DNA of 64,000 nucleotides from Lishizhenia sp965656535 (lineage in GTDB: Bacteria; Bacteroidota; Bacteroidia; Flavobacteriales_D; Crocinitomicaceae): contig CBFHKX010000001.1 of NCBI GenBank assembly GCA_965656535.1, forward strand, positions 999,016 through 1,063,015, in the 5' to 3' direction. Position 1 is the stretch's first letter. Every line of letters begins with the position of its first letter. Position numbers and translations under genes: made by a program. This document shows positions 1 to 8,367 of the stretch, one piece after another. The notes under the pieces are model-generated. The model saw nothing but the letters and a program-made list of their open reading frames with translations, had not been told where the DNA came from and made no database searches.

Positions 1-493
1 GCCGTAACCTCCAAGTCGCTCAATATGAAGAACAGGATTTGTTACTAACTGTCCAAAGTCAACTGTCATTGTAAGACTTCCCTTATCGTCTGATGAAACG
101 TCAATATCCGTTCCTGGTGTTTCTGGGTGGTTGTCCCAAATTACATCTGTAACAAATGAGTTCGTATTTCCAAGTGTTGGATCTGAAAACCAACTGCTAT
201 TAGCTGTGGTCATAGAACCGTTTGAGAAATTAGCTATTCCTGCATTTGAACTAAAATTTGAGAAACTAACAGTAATGGTATTTCCATTTACTTGAGAGCT
301 GTATTCGTTTACAGCAGAATTTATCCATGCGCTCGTATTTCCATATCCGCACATCATTTCATTGCGATCAGTTATACCGTCATTATCGTCATCTTCATCA
401 AAAAAGTCTATAACAAGGTCATTGTCACTATCCACTTGAGTGTAGGCCTGACTAAAAGCAATTAGTACCGAAAAATAGATTAATATCTTCACT
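1..493 (-). CDS. Secreted thrombospondin type 3 repeat protein, N-terminal fragment with apparent frameshift
   Basis: The frame is open from position 480 to the window edge, so only about the first 160 residues are visible. They begin with a hydrophobic stretch ending AFSQAYTQ, typical of a cleaved signal peptide. An acidic repeat with the pattern DSDND..DDDNDGITD follows, as in calcium-binding thrombospondin type 3 repeats, and then a Ser/Asn/Thr-rich extracellular-like region. Such proteins in Flavobacteriia are often T9SS cargo or adhesins, but the C-terminus is off the window. The basic start of the signal peptide (GTG AAG ATA TTA at 493-482) lies in a different frame: a TAA at 483-481 blocks the main frame, and removing one A from the AAA there would give a perfect signal peptide. 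This is a real frameshift, a sequence error or an unrecognised start. Confidence 0.7.
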
Positions 494-504
494 TGTTTTT
501 TTAC

Positions 505-531
505 AAATGTAAATACTTTAAATCGGACAAA
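505..531 (-). promoter_or_regulatory. Promoter of the thrombospondin-repeat gene
   Basis: On the minus strand a TACATTTG box (512-505) matches the Bacteroidota -7 consensus TAnnTTTG, with TTG (531-529) about 16 bases upstream. It lies 11 bases before the GTG at 493, which supports that GTG as the intended start of the apparently frameshifted gene. Confidence 0.5.
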
Positions 532-608
532 AAAAATTTAATCGAACAAAATCGTAACCTTGTCGAATATTTAACGTAGTCTGCCTATTATTCTTGTTTT
601 TCGATAAA

Positions 609-645
609 TAAAAAAAAGCATACCTTTTGGGGCATGCTCTTTTTT
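609..645 (-). terminator. Rho-independent terminator after dnaJ
   Basis: Minus-strand transcription leaving dnaJ meets an AGCAT/ATGCT stem extended by CC/GG pairs around an AAAA loop, then a run of eight T. Because A runs also flank the other side, it could work in both directions. Confidence 0.75.
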
Positions 646-664
646 CAATTGTTTGTATGTCTAC

Positions 665-1798
665 TTAATTTTGAAACATGTCTTTTACTCTTTGAAAAAA
701 TCCTTTTTCTTTTCCATCTGGATTGGGTTGAAAATTTTCACTTTCTCTTAGTTTTTCAAGCAGCTCTTTTTCGTCTTTGTTCAGCTTTTTTGGTGTCCAT
801 ACATTAATATGTACAAAAAGATCTCCTGTACCATATCCTTGCAGGCTTGGGAGTCCTTTACCACGTAAACGCAACATTTTTCCACTTTGCGTACCGGGCT
901 CAATTTTAATTTTAACCTTACTGCTAACGGTTGGTATTTCTAAGCTTGTTCCTAGCGCAGCGTCTGCAAAATTCACAAATGTTTCGTAGTGTAAGTTATC
1001 GCCATCTCTTCTAAGTTCGTCATGTGCAACTTCTTCAATAACCACAAGAAGATCTCCTGGTATTCCGTCAAACGGTCCGGCATTTCCTTTTCCACTAACA
1101 CTTAGTTGCATACCTTCTTCTACACCAGCAGGTATTTCTATTTCAATGATTTCTTCTTTTCGTTTTAAACCGTGCTCATCAACGTCGCTTGGTTTTTTGC
1201 CAATTGTTTTTCCAGTTCCTTGGCAAGAAGGACAAGTGCTTTGGGTTTGCATTGCTCCAAAAGGAGTTTGAGCAACGCGTGTTACTCCTCCTGATCCACC
1301 GCAAGTTTGACATGTGTTAAATTGAACATTATCAGCGTTAACTAACTTGTTCACTTTAATTTTCTTTTTAACACCGTTGGCAATTTCTTCAAGGTTTAGT
1401 TTGATCTTTACACGTAAGTTTGTACCTCGTGTTCTTCTTGATCCTCCTCTACCTTGCTGTCTTCCGCCACCGCCGAAACCACCAAATGCTCCACCAAAAA
1501 TGTCTCCGAATTGAGAGAATATGTCATCCATATTCATCCCGCCACCGCCAAATCCACCGCCAGATGCACCACCAACTCCTTGATGACCAAATCTATCGTA
1601 TCGTGCACGTTTGTCAGCATTACTCAATACCTCATAGGCTTCAGCAGCTTCTTTAAACTTTTCTTCAGCTTCTTTGTCATCCGGGTTTTTATCCGGGTGA
1701 TATTTGAGCGCTAATTTTCTATATGCTTTTTTTATTTCGGCATCAGCTGCACTTTTACTTACACCTAATACTTCGTAATAATCTCTTTTTGAACTCAT
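665..1798 (-). CDS. dnaJ: Chaperone protein DnaJ with a reduced zinc domain
   Basis: Hsp40 co-chaperone that delivers unfolded clients to DnaK and stimulates its ATPase. The J domain covers residues 5-70 with the HPD motif at 34-36, followed by a Gly/Phe-rich linker (about 74-120) and the C-terminal substrate-binding beta domains. Unusually, only two CxxCxGxG repeats are present (Cys163/166 and Cys189/192) where DnaJ normally has four. By the surrounding residues they match canonical repeats 2 and 3, which form zinc centre II. Repeats 1 and 4 (centre I) are replaced by short Lys/Asp-rich segments. The 377-residue length is normal. It lies 12 bases downstream of grpE in the same operon and is followed by a terminator. 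Confidence 0.96.
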   Translation of the reverse strand: MSSKRDYYEVLGVSKSAADAEIKKAYRKLALKYHPDKNPDDKEAEEKFKEAAEAYEVLSNADKRARYDRFGHQGVGGASGGGFGGGGMNMDDIFSQFGDIFGGAFGGFGGGGRQQGRGGSRRTRGTNLRVKIKLNLEEIANGVKKKIKVNKLVNADNVQFNTCQTCGGSGGVTRVAQTPFGAMQTQSTCPSCQGTGKTIGKKPSDVDEHGLKRKEEIIEIEIPAGVEEGMQLSVSGKGNAGPFDGIPGDLLVVIEEVAHDELRRDGDNLHYETFVNFADAALGTSLEIPTVSSKVKIKIEPGTQSGKMLRLRGKGLPSLQGYGTGDLFVHINVWTPKKLNKDEKELLEKLRESENFQPNPDGKEKGFFQRVKDMFQN

Positions 1799-1810
1799 GC
1801 TTTTGTTTTC

Positions 1811-2371
1811 TTATTGCCCAACAACAACCTTGGCGTATCGAATTACTTTATCGTTTAAATAATAACCTTGTTCAATTACATCCACTACTTTTCCTTTCAG
1901 TTCTTCAGTAGGAGCGGGGATGTTGGTAATTGCTTCGTGCAGTTCGCTGTCAAACGGAAGTTCTTTGGCTTCCATCTTTTTTAAACCTTTTGCGGTTAGG
2001 ATGGAATTGACTTTGGTTGAAATTAAAGAAAATCCTTCTTTCAAAGCAGCATCATCTGTTACGTTTTCGTTGCTTTTAATAGCCCTTTCAAAATCATCTA
2101 GGATAGGAAGTAAGTCTTTTACAATACCTGCGCCAGCATTACTAATCAGATCTACCTTTTCTTTCATAGTTCGCTTACGGTAATTATCGAAATCTGAATA
2201 TAAACGAAGATACTTATCATTTAATTCATCAAATTTTTCTTGAAGTGTAGGTTCTTTCACTTCTTCTTTGATTTCTTCCTTTTCTTGTGCGTCTGCTGTA
2301 GATTCTTCTTGTTCACTGGTTATTTTTTCTTCTACTGCGTCCGTATCTATATTGTCTTTCTTTTTCGCCAT
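1811..2371 (-). CDS. grpE: Nucleotide exchange factor GrpE
   Basis: GrpE releases ADP from DnaK and resets the DnaK-DnaJ cycle in the cytoplasm. The 186-residue product has an acidic, disordered N-terminus (Glu-rich, about residues 8-45), a long coiled coil from about 48, the conserved segment LLPILDDFERAIKS and a C-terminal beta domain ending in PAKVVVGQ-like sequence. It is the first gene of a grpE-dnaJ pair, with a -7 box just upstream. dnaK is not in the window. No CIRCE element is visible before it. Confidence 0.95.
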   Translation of the reverse strand: MAKKKDNIDTDAVEEKITSEQEESTADAQEKEEIKEEVKEPTLQEKFDELNDKYLRLYSDFDNYRKRTMKEKVDLISNAGAGIVKDLLPILDDFERAIKSNENVTDDAALKEGFSLISTKVNSILTAKGLKKMEAKELPFDSELHEAITNIPAPTEELKGKVVDVIEQGYYLNDKVIRYAKVVVGQ

Positions 2372-2395
2372 TATTCAAGTTTTGCTTTTGCGTGG

Positions 2396-2403
2396 CAAAG
2401 ATA
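2396..2403 (-). promoter_or_regulatory. -7 promoter box of grpE-dnaJ
   Basis: TATCTTTG on the minus strand matches TAnnTTTG exactly and sits 24 bases before the grpE ATG. No clear TTG element is seen at the expected upstream distance. Confidence 0.5.
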
Positions 2404-2491
2404 TTGCCATTTTTTGTTTAGATGTCAGTTTGACAGTTTTATTCTTTAGCGACTGAGGTTTTGACAATTTTTCAGCTTTTTCAGCTCAGTT

Positions 2492-4207
2492 TTAGTCAAA
2501 TTTTAACGCTTTAACCGGACTAACTTTTGTAATAACATAACTCGGTATTATTAACGCAGCTGTGCAAATAACTAGTGTACCAATATTTAGTATAAAAACA
2601 TGAAACAAATTAACCTCTATTGGTACTGCGTTTAGATAATAAATCTCTGGGTTTAGTGGTAAGATATTGAAGCTACTCTGGAGAAAGCAAAACGCTAAAC
2701 CAACTAAGTTACCTAACAGCATACCTTTTAAAATTAAAAAAGCAGATTGATATAAAAAGATTTTTCTAATTAACCAATTGCAAGAACCAATAGCTTTCAT
2801 TAATCCAATAAAGTTGGTTTTTGAAATGATTAAAACGAGCAATCCAGAGCCCATATTTATTATTCCTATCAAAAGCATTAAAATGAGTATGATGTAGACA
2901 TTTAAATCTAGAAAGCTAAGCCACATAAAAATTTCTTCTTGGTCTTCTTTAATGCTTTTTACACTTAATCTATCTAAATTAGAAAAAGCTGTTTCGTCTT
3001 TGTTCGAAAAAAGAACAGTTTCGGCAACACTACTTTCTGTTTGATCCAGTTGATCCCACTCTTTTATGGTTACTTCATAGCCACCAACATAGTGGTCATG
3101 CGTACCTGGTCCGTCAATATATTCAAATCGTACGTTTTTACCATTTTTGAATGGTATTGAAAACAAGGTTCCATCTGATCTTAAAAACTCTTTTGAAATG
3201 TTATTATTTTCTGTCTTTAAGGGTTCGCACGGTACATTTTTATTACCTGTTACAGTTATTTTTAAATAGGCTGTGTCTGGCACCGCTGTGCCTTCTTCAT
3301 CCTCATTCATGTACTGCCAATAGTCGCCAACTATCAATCGTATAAGAGTATCTTTGGCATCACAATAAGTAAATCCTTTATTTCTTTCCCAACCTTCACC
3401 AAAGTCGTACTTGTAATTTCGATTACCACCTTTTGCGTTGGCATATATAATTAATTGGTTGTCTTTGGTAACTGTATCTGCTACACGTAAGGCAGCTCTA
3501 ATTCCCCAATCGTTTAACTTTTGAACATTCCTAATATCTCCTAGTATTATCTTTTTGTCGAACTCTTCTAATCCAGATTTAAAAATTCCAACGATTGTAT
3601 AAACTTGTTTTAAAGGGTTGTCTTTTATAAAAAAGGCTCGCGCTTTATTGCCTACCTTAAAATTAAGATTATTGGCTAAGGTCTGTGAAATTAAAATTTC
3701 CTGTGTAGGTTCTTCACTTTGTAAATTAGGTAGTCTACCTTCTTTGAGGTTCGTTTCAAAAAAACTTAGATCAAAACTGGTATCTATACCTTTCATTACA
3801 ACACCTTGAATTTCTTGTTCAATTTGAAAGGTGTCTCTTTGATGGATTGTGTACCAAACGGTATCTGGAGTTGATTGTAAAAGAGCAGGTTTGTAGGCGA
3901 AAGGTTGAATGTGTTTTATGTTCTTCTTTTTTTCTAAAGTCGAAAGAAAGTGTTGTTCTTTTAAAATTGGTTCGCTCTCGAAAGTAGACATTTCTCCTGC
4001 TTTGATTATTTGGATATGTGAACCAAAACCTACTACTTTATCTTTTACTTGATTTTGAAACCCAGTTACAACAGCAATTGTTATGATATTTACTGCAACT
4101 GCAAGGGCAATACTGAACATAGAAATTCGCACTATAGGTTGAGAAACTTTCTTACCTTCGTAGTTTCCTTTGTGAATTTTCTTTGCTATGAAAAATGCTT
4201 TGTTCAA
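2492..4207 (-). CDS. ABC transporter permease, FtsX/LolE-like family
   Basis: Inner-membrane permease resembling LolC/LolE, which extract lipoproteins for transport to the outer membrane. Residues 28-52 form a first membrane helix, a periplasmic domain of about 380 residues follows, and three C-terminal helices lie at about 435-565, ending in the typical PSYVITKVSPVKALKFD. At 571 residues it is longer than a usual LolE (about 410), because of an enlarged periplasmic domain with tandem acidic and Tyr-rich segments. The start is TTG at 4207; no ATG fits upstream, and the first downstream ATG would remove the basic N-terminus. It starts back-to-back with the NamZ-like gene. The ATPase partner is not adjacent, so the substrate is unproven. 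Confidence 0.85.
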   Translation of the reverse strand: MNKAFFIAKKIHKGNYEGKKVSQPIVRISMFSIALAVAVNIITIAVVTGFQNQVKDKVVGFGSHIQIIKAGEMSTFESEPILKEQHFLSTLEKKKNIKHIQPFAYKPALLQSTPDTVWYTIHQRDTFQIEQEIQGVVMKGIDTSFDLSFFETNLKEGRLPNLQSEEPTQEILISQTLANNLNFKVGNKARAFFIKDNPLKQVYTIVGIFKSGLEEFDKKIILGDIRNVQKLNDWGIRAALRVADTVTKDNQLIIYANAKGGNRNYKYDFGEGWERNKGFTYCDAKDTLIRLIVGDYWQYMNEDEEGTAVPDTAYLKITVTGNKNVPCEPLKTENNNISKEFLRSDGTLFSIPFKNGKNVRFEYIDGPGTHDHYVGGYEVTIKEWDQLDQTESSVAETVLFSNKDETAFSNLDRLSVKSIKEDQEEIFMWLSFLDLNVYIILILMLLIGIINMGSGLLVLIISKTNFIGLMKAIGSCNWLIRKIFLYQSAFLILKGMLLGNLVGLAFCFLQSSFNILPLNPEIYYLNAVPIEVNLFHVFILNIGTLVICTAALIIPSYVITKVSPVKALKFD

Positions 4208-5450
4208 CGTTATAAATACTAGAGTGCTAAAGTACTTAATCTTACTTTCTTTTCCATTTTTTTCTATTTTTTCTTGTAGCGGTCAGCCAGCAAATCAAGC
4301 ACAAGAGCTTTCGGCACAACCTTATCAAGATACCACGCGTGTTGCATATGATTCTGTTGTTAAAGTTGGAGCCGAACAAACTACGCTTTATTTACCTATT
4401 TTAAAACAAAAGCGCATTGCTGTGGTTGCCAATCAAACCAGTAAGCTAGGTCAAGCCCATTTAGTAGATTTTCTTTTGAGTGAAGGAGTAGAAGTAAGTA
4501 CCGTTTTTAGTCCAGAACACGGTTTTAGAGGAGAAGCTGATGCGGGAGCTAAGATTGACAATGATATTGATGAAAAAACCGGTTTACCTATTATTTCTCT
4601 TTATGGAAAAAACAAAAAACCAACAAAAGAGCAATTAGCCGGAATAGATATTATTCTGTTTGATATACAAGATGTAGGTGCGCGTTTTTACACTTATATT
4701 TCTACTTTACATTATGTGATGGAAGCATGCGCCGAAAATGAAGTTAAGTTGCTCGTTTTAGATCGTCCAAATCCGAATGGTCATATCGTAGACGGACCGG
4801 TTAGAGAAGTAGGGTTTGAGAGCTTTGTAGGCATGCATCCAGTACCTATTCTTCATGGATTAACTATTGGAGAATACGCTAAAATGATTAATGGCGAAGC
4901 TTGGTTAGATGGAACAGACTCTTGTTTTTTAGAGATAATACCATGTGCGGGTTATAGCAGGAATAAACCATATTCATTACCAGTTTGGCCTTCTCCTAAT
5001 TTACGTTCTGATGCAGCTATTGCACTTTACCCAAGTTTATGTTTATTTGAAGGAACAGCTGTAAGCGTTGGAAGAGGAACAGAAATGCCTTTTACCGTTT
5101 ATGGTCATCCAAAATTAATAGGTAGAAATTATTCCTTTAAACCTGTGTCTAGTTTCGGTGCGCGAAACCCTAAATTAGAAGGAGTGCTCTGTTACGGAGC
5201 TAATTTAAATGAAATTGGTAAAAAAAGACTAACTAGTTTACGAATTGATTGGTTAATTAGTGCCTATCAAGATTTTGGGGAAGGTAGTTTTTTTATTACA
5301 AAAAATCGTTGGTTTGACTTATTAGCGGGAACAAGCAGTTTGCGTAAGCAAATTGAAGCCAATATGCCAGAACAAAAAATAAGAGCAAGTTGGGAGCCTG
5401 CTCTTAATGAATTTAAAAATATCCGAAAAAAATATTTAATATACGATTAA
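4188..5450 (+). CDS. NamZ-like exo-beta-N-acetylmuramidase (DUF1343), lipoprotein
   Basis: DUF1343 proteins include NamZ/YbbC, which cleaves terminal N-acetylmuramic acid from peptidoglycan fragments. Family features include VANQTS near residue 85, the FSPEHGFRG segment, DIQDVGARFYTYISTL, LDRPNPNG and EGTAVSVGRGTEMPF. The N-terminus has a hydrophobic segment ending FSIFSCSG, a lipobox with Cys at residue 30, so it is probably membrane anchored. Two starts are possible: ATG at 4188, which overlaps the divergent permease by 20 bases, or GTG at 4224, which gives a more compact signal peptide. Its stop overlaps that of convergent purE. The role in wall recycling is inferred from the family. Confidence 0.9.
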   Translation: MKNALFNVINTRVLKYLILLSFPFFSIFSCSGQPANQAQELSAQPYQDTTRVAYDSVVKVGAEQTTLYLPILKQKRIAVVANQTSKLGQAHLVDFLLSEGVEVSTVFSPEHGFRGEADAGAKIDNDIDEKTGLPIISLYGKNKKPTKEQLAGIDIILFDIQDVGARFYTYISTLHYVMEACAENEVKLLVLDRPNPNGHIVDGPVREVGFESFVGMHPVPILHGLTIGEYAKMINGEAWLDGTDSCFLEIIPCAGYSRNKPYSLPVWPSPNLRSDAAIALYPSLCLFEGTAVSVGRGTEMPFTVYGHPKLIGRNYSFKPVSSFGARNPKLEGVLCYGANLNEIGKKRLTSLRIDWLISAYQDFGEGSFFITKNRWFDLLAGTSSLRKQIEANMPEQKIRASWEPALNEFKNIRKKYLIYD

Positions 5451-5926
5451 ATCGTTTTTGCCGACTCGAGTACTTTTTGTTTTAGTTCTTCCATGTAAGC
5501 CTCCATTTTACTTAGTACTTCTGGTTGTGCACTTCCTATAATTTTGGCAGCTAATAAACCTGCATTTTTTGCTGCGTTCAAAGCAACTGTAGCAACCGGA
5601 ATACCATTTGGCATTTGTAGAATTGATAGGATTGAATCCCACCCATCGATGGAATTACTAGATTTAACAGGGACACCGATTACAGGTAGAGGAGTTAAAG
5701 AAGCTGTCATCCCTGGTAAGTGTGCAGCACCACCCGCGCCAGCGATAATTACTTTTAAACCTTTTTTATGTGCATTTTTTGCATACTCAAACATGAGTTC
5801 TGGTGTTCTGTGTGCAGAAACAATATTCATTTCAAAGGATATACCTAAAGTGGTTAAAATATCTGCTGCTTCTTGCATAATGGGTAAGTCAGATTTACTT
5901 CCCATAATTATTCCTACTTCTGCCAT
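5447..5926 (-). CDS. purE: N5-carboxyaminoimidazole ribonucleotide mutase PurE
   Basis: Converts N5-CAIR to CAIR in purine synthesis, working after PurK. The 159-residue protein has the family motifs MGSKSDLP at the N-terminus, SAHRTPE, and a Gly/Ala-rich AGAGGAAHLPGM loop. I place the start at the ATG at 5926: upstream residues in the same frame do not resemble PurE, and a -7 promoter box lies between the two candidate starts. It follows purK with a 54-base gap containing its own promoter. The 3' end overlaps the NamZ-like gene by four bases, tail to tail. Confidence 0.96.
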   Translation of the reverse strand: MAEVGIIMGSKSDLPIMQEAADILTTLGISFEMNIVSAHRTPELMFEYAKNAHKKGLKVIIAGAGGAAHLPGMTASLTPLPVIGVPVKSSNSIDGWDSILSILQMPNGIPVATVALNAAKNAGLLAAKIIGSAQPEVLSKMEAYMEELKQKVLESAKTI

Positions 5927-5939
5927 TTTATCTTTTTTA

Positions 5940-5947
5940 CAAAAGTA
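5940..5947 (-). promoter_or_regulatory. -7 promoter box of purE
   Basis: TACTTTTG on the minus strand fits TAnnTTTG and sits 13 bases before the ATG at 5926. This rules against translation from the upstream in-frame ATG at 5953. Confidence 0.5.
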
Positions 5948-5980
5948 ATTCAATTTTGCAAAAGAAAAATTTGATTTAAC

Positions 5981-7126
5981 TTAAGCTATAATTCTAAAGT
6001 TCTCTTTTACTTTTCTGGCTTTTTCTATTGCGTTTTCAAGCTTGCTATCAACAATAGTAATGTGTCCCATTTTTCTGTTCGACTTTGTTTGAGCTTTACC
6101 ATACATATGCGGAAAAACACCTTTCCATGCCATTATTTTTTCCATTCCTTCGTAGCGTGTATAGCCTTCATAACCTTCGCTGCCTAGAATGTTTATCATT
6201 ACTCCAGGAACCATAATTTCTGTATTTCCTAATGGTAAATTTAAAATCGCGCGTAAGTGCTGCTCAAATTGTGATGTGTAATTGCATTCTATGGTGTGGT
6301 GACCAGAATTATGAGGTCTCGGTGCAATTTCATTAACGAGTAGTTTACCTTCCTTTGTTAAGAAAAATTCAACGGCTAGAATACCAACCATCTCTAATTT
6401 GTTAATAATATTCACTGCAATTTTTCTGGCTTCTAGTTCTATCTCTTTTTGAATATTTGCAGGAGCAAATAAAAATTCTACTAGGTTGAGAGATGGTGAA
6501 AACTCGCATTCTACAACAGGGAATGTTTTAGACTCTCCAGCTTCGTTTCTAGCTACAATAACAGAAAGTTCTTTTTCAAAGTCTACAAAACTTTCTAAAA
6601 CCGATGGCGCATTGAATCCACTTTTAATATCTTTTTCAGTTTTAATTGGAGTAACCCCTTTTCCATCGTACCCACCTGTACGTAATTTTTGCATTACTGG
6701 TAAAAGTGAGTAGTGTTCTTTAATATCAGACGATTGATTGATAAGAGCATAAGGAGCAGTAGGAACATTGTTTTTAGTGTAAAATTCTTTTTGCTTGCCT
6801 TTGTCCTGTATCATTTCTAAGATATGCGGTTGAGGATAGACCTTTTTCCCTTTCTTTTCCAGCTCCTTTAGAGCTTGTACATTTACATGCTCTATTTCAA
6901 CAGTAATAACGTCTTTGTTTTCTCCAAAGCGCATTACATCATCGTAATTTTGAATGTCTCCATTTACATACTCAGAAGCAAGTTTTGCACATGGTGCGTC
7001 TTGTCCGCTGTCCATACAACAAATATGCACGTCATAATTGATAGCTTCTTGTATTAACATTCTGCCTAATTGACCGCCTCCTAAAACACCAATTTTAAAG
7101 GTATTTCCGTACCATAAAGAATTCAT
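5981..7126 (-). CDS. purK: 5-(carboxyamino)imidazole ribonucleotide synthase PurK
   Basis: ATP-grasp enzyme that carboxylates AIR with bicarbonate to give N5-CAIR, the substrate of PurE encoded next to it. The 381-residue protein starts with a Rossmann-like KIGVLGGGQLGRML loop, has the ATP-binding segment RTGGYDGKGV in the middle, and the metal-binding VNEIAPRPHNSGHHTIE near the C-terminus. I choose the ATG at 7126: the 22 residues that an upstream start would add are Phe-rich and unlike the family, and a promoter box lies at 7131-7138. It is divergent from the hpt-adk gene. Confidence 0.96.
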   Translation of the reverse strand: MNSLWYGNTFKIGVLGGGQLGRMLIQEAINYDVHICCMDSGQDAPCAKLASEYVNGDIQNYDDVMRFGENKDVITVEIEHVNVQALKELEKKGKKVYPQPHILEMIQDKGKQKEFYTKNNVPTAPYALINQSSDIKEHYSLLPVMQKLRTGGYDGKGVTPIKTEKDIKSGFNAPSVLESFVDFEKELSVIVARNEAGESKTFPVVECEFSPSLNLVEFLFAPANIQKEIELEARKIAVNIINKLEMVGILAVEFFLTKEGKLLVNEIAPRPHNSGHHTIECNYTSQFEQHLRAILNLPLGNTEIMVPGVMINILGSEGYEGYTRYEGMEKIMAWKGVFPHMYGKAQTKSNRKMGHITIVDSKLENAIEKARKVKENFRIIA

Positions 7127-7130
7127 CTTG

Positions 7131-7138
7131 CAAATATA
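7131..7138 (-). promoter_or_regulatory. -7 promoter box of purK
   Basis: TATATTTG on the minus strand ends four bases before the purK ATG. If the usual -7 spacing holds, the transcript would begin at or within a base or two of the start codon, giving a leaderless mRNA. Confidence 0.5.
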
Positions 7139-7213
7139 GAACTTGAATTGAAGAAAAAACACAAATAAATCAATCAAATTCCGATATTTCAAAAGTCCTT
7201 AATTTGAAAATCT

Positions 7214-7221
7214 TATTTTTG
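7214..7221 (+). promoter_or_regulatory. -7 promoter box of hpt-adk
   Basis: TATTTTTG fits TAnnTTTG and lies 23 bases before the GTG start at 7245. Its divergent partner, the purK box, is about 75 bases away, so the two purine genes are transcribed back-to-back from one short region. Confidence 0.5.
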
Positions 7222-7244
7222 CAACAGAGATATCTTAGTATACC

Positions 7245-8360
7245 GTGATAAAAATAAAAGACAAGCAGTTCAGCGTTTTTATAGAAGAGAAAGAAATTCA
7301 AGCTTCCATATCTATTTTAGCCCAAGAGATTAATCATCATTATAAAGGGCAAGAGGTAGTTTTTATTGGGGTGTTAAACGGTGCGTTTATGTTTGCTTCC
7401 GACCTTTTAAAGCAGATAGATTTAGATTGCTCTATTTCCTTTGTAAAAGTTTCATCATATAAAGGCACAAATAGTACAGGTGTTGTGCATGAATTAATTG
7501 GTGTAAACGAAAGTCTCAAAGGGAAAAATGTAGTTATTTTAGAGGATATTGTTGATACAGGATTAACCTTAGACAAGGTAAGAGTTCTGCTAAGTGCTGA
7601 ACATCCTAATACCTTGAAAATAGCAACGCTTTTATTTAAACCAGATGCTTTTTTAGGAAAGCAAGAACCAGACTTTATAGGCCTACATATTGAAAATAAA
7701 TTTGTAGTAGGCTATGGCTTAGATTATGACGAATTAGGAAGAAATACACGTGATATTTATAAATTGACTGAAGAAAATAAGAATATGTTAAATATAGTTT
7801 TATTCGGACCTCCAGGAGCAGGTAAAGGAACACAATCAGAACGATTAATCGAAAAGTATAACTTAAAACATCTCTCTACAGGAGATATTTTTAGAGCAAA
7901 TATCGGAGGAGGAACAGACCTTGGTAAATTAGCGAAAAGTTATATTGATAAGGGACAACTAGTACCTGATGAGGTTACGATAGATATGCTGAAATCTGAA
8001 GTGAGTAAATATCCAGACGCAAAAGGATTTATTTTTGATGGATTTCCTAGAACTAACGCGCAAGCAACGGCTTTAGATCAATTTTTAGCGAGTCAAGAAA
8101 CATCAATTACTGCCATGATTGCGTTAGATGTTCCTGAAGAGGAGTTAAAAGAGAGACTTAAGAAAAGAGCAGAAAGTTCAGGGAGAAGTGATGATGCTGA
8201 TCCTAAGATTATTGAAAATAGAATTGCCGTTTACAGAAAGGAAACTGAACCAGTTAAAACTTTTTATCAAGCGCAAAATAAATATATTGCAATTGACGGA
8301 GTAGGAACAATGGATGAAATATCTGAGCGTTTGTACATTTCTGTTGATCGTTTAAACTAA
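7245..8360 (+). CDS. adk: Fused hypoxanthine phosphoribosyltransferase / adenylate kinase
   Basis: One uninterrupted frame encodes two enzymes. Residues 1-175 are a hypoxanthine phosphoribosyltransferase (purine salvage to IMP) with the PRPP loop VVILEDIVDTG at 96-106 and the conserved SSYKG segment. Residues 181-371 are an adenylate kinase (AMP + ATP to 2 ADP) with the P-loop GPPGAGKGT at 188-196, the AMP-site DGFPRT and a short, zinc-free LID. The linker is only about six residues (TEENKN), followed by Met181 (ATG at 7785), which is where a stand-alone adk would begin. That ATG could also serve as an internal start. The main start is GTG. obg follows after seven bases. Confidence 0.95.
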   Translation: MIKIKDKQFSVFIEEKEIQASISILAQEINHHYKGQEVVFIGVLNGAFMFASDLLKQIDLDCSISFVKVSSYKGTNSTGVVHELIGVNESLKGKNVVILEDIVDTGLTLDKVRVLLSAEHPNTLKIATLLFKPDAFLGKQEPDFIGLHIENKFVVGYGLDYDELGRNTRDIYKLTEENKNMLNIVLFGPPGAGKGTQSERLIEKYNLKHLSTGDIFRANIGGGTDLGKLAKSYIDKGQLVPDEVTIDMLKSEVSKYPDAKGFIFDGFPRTNAQATALDQFLASQETSITAMIALDVPEEELKERLKKRAESSGRSDDADPKIIENRIAVYRKETEPVKTFYQAQNKYIAIDGVGTMDEISERLYISVDRLN

Positions 8361-8367
8361 TTAAGAA

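Noticed and set aside
5544..5948. Plus-strand frame opposite purE
   Set aside because: It lies wholly antisense to purE, has no family features and no promoter.
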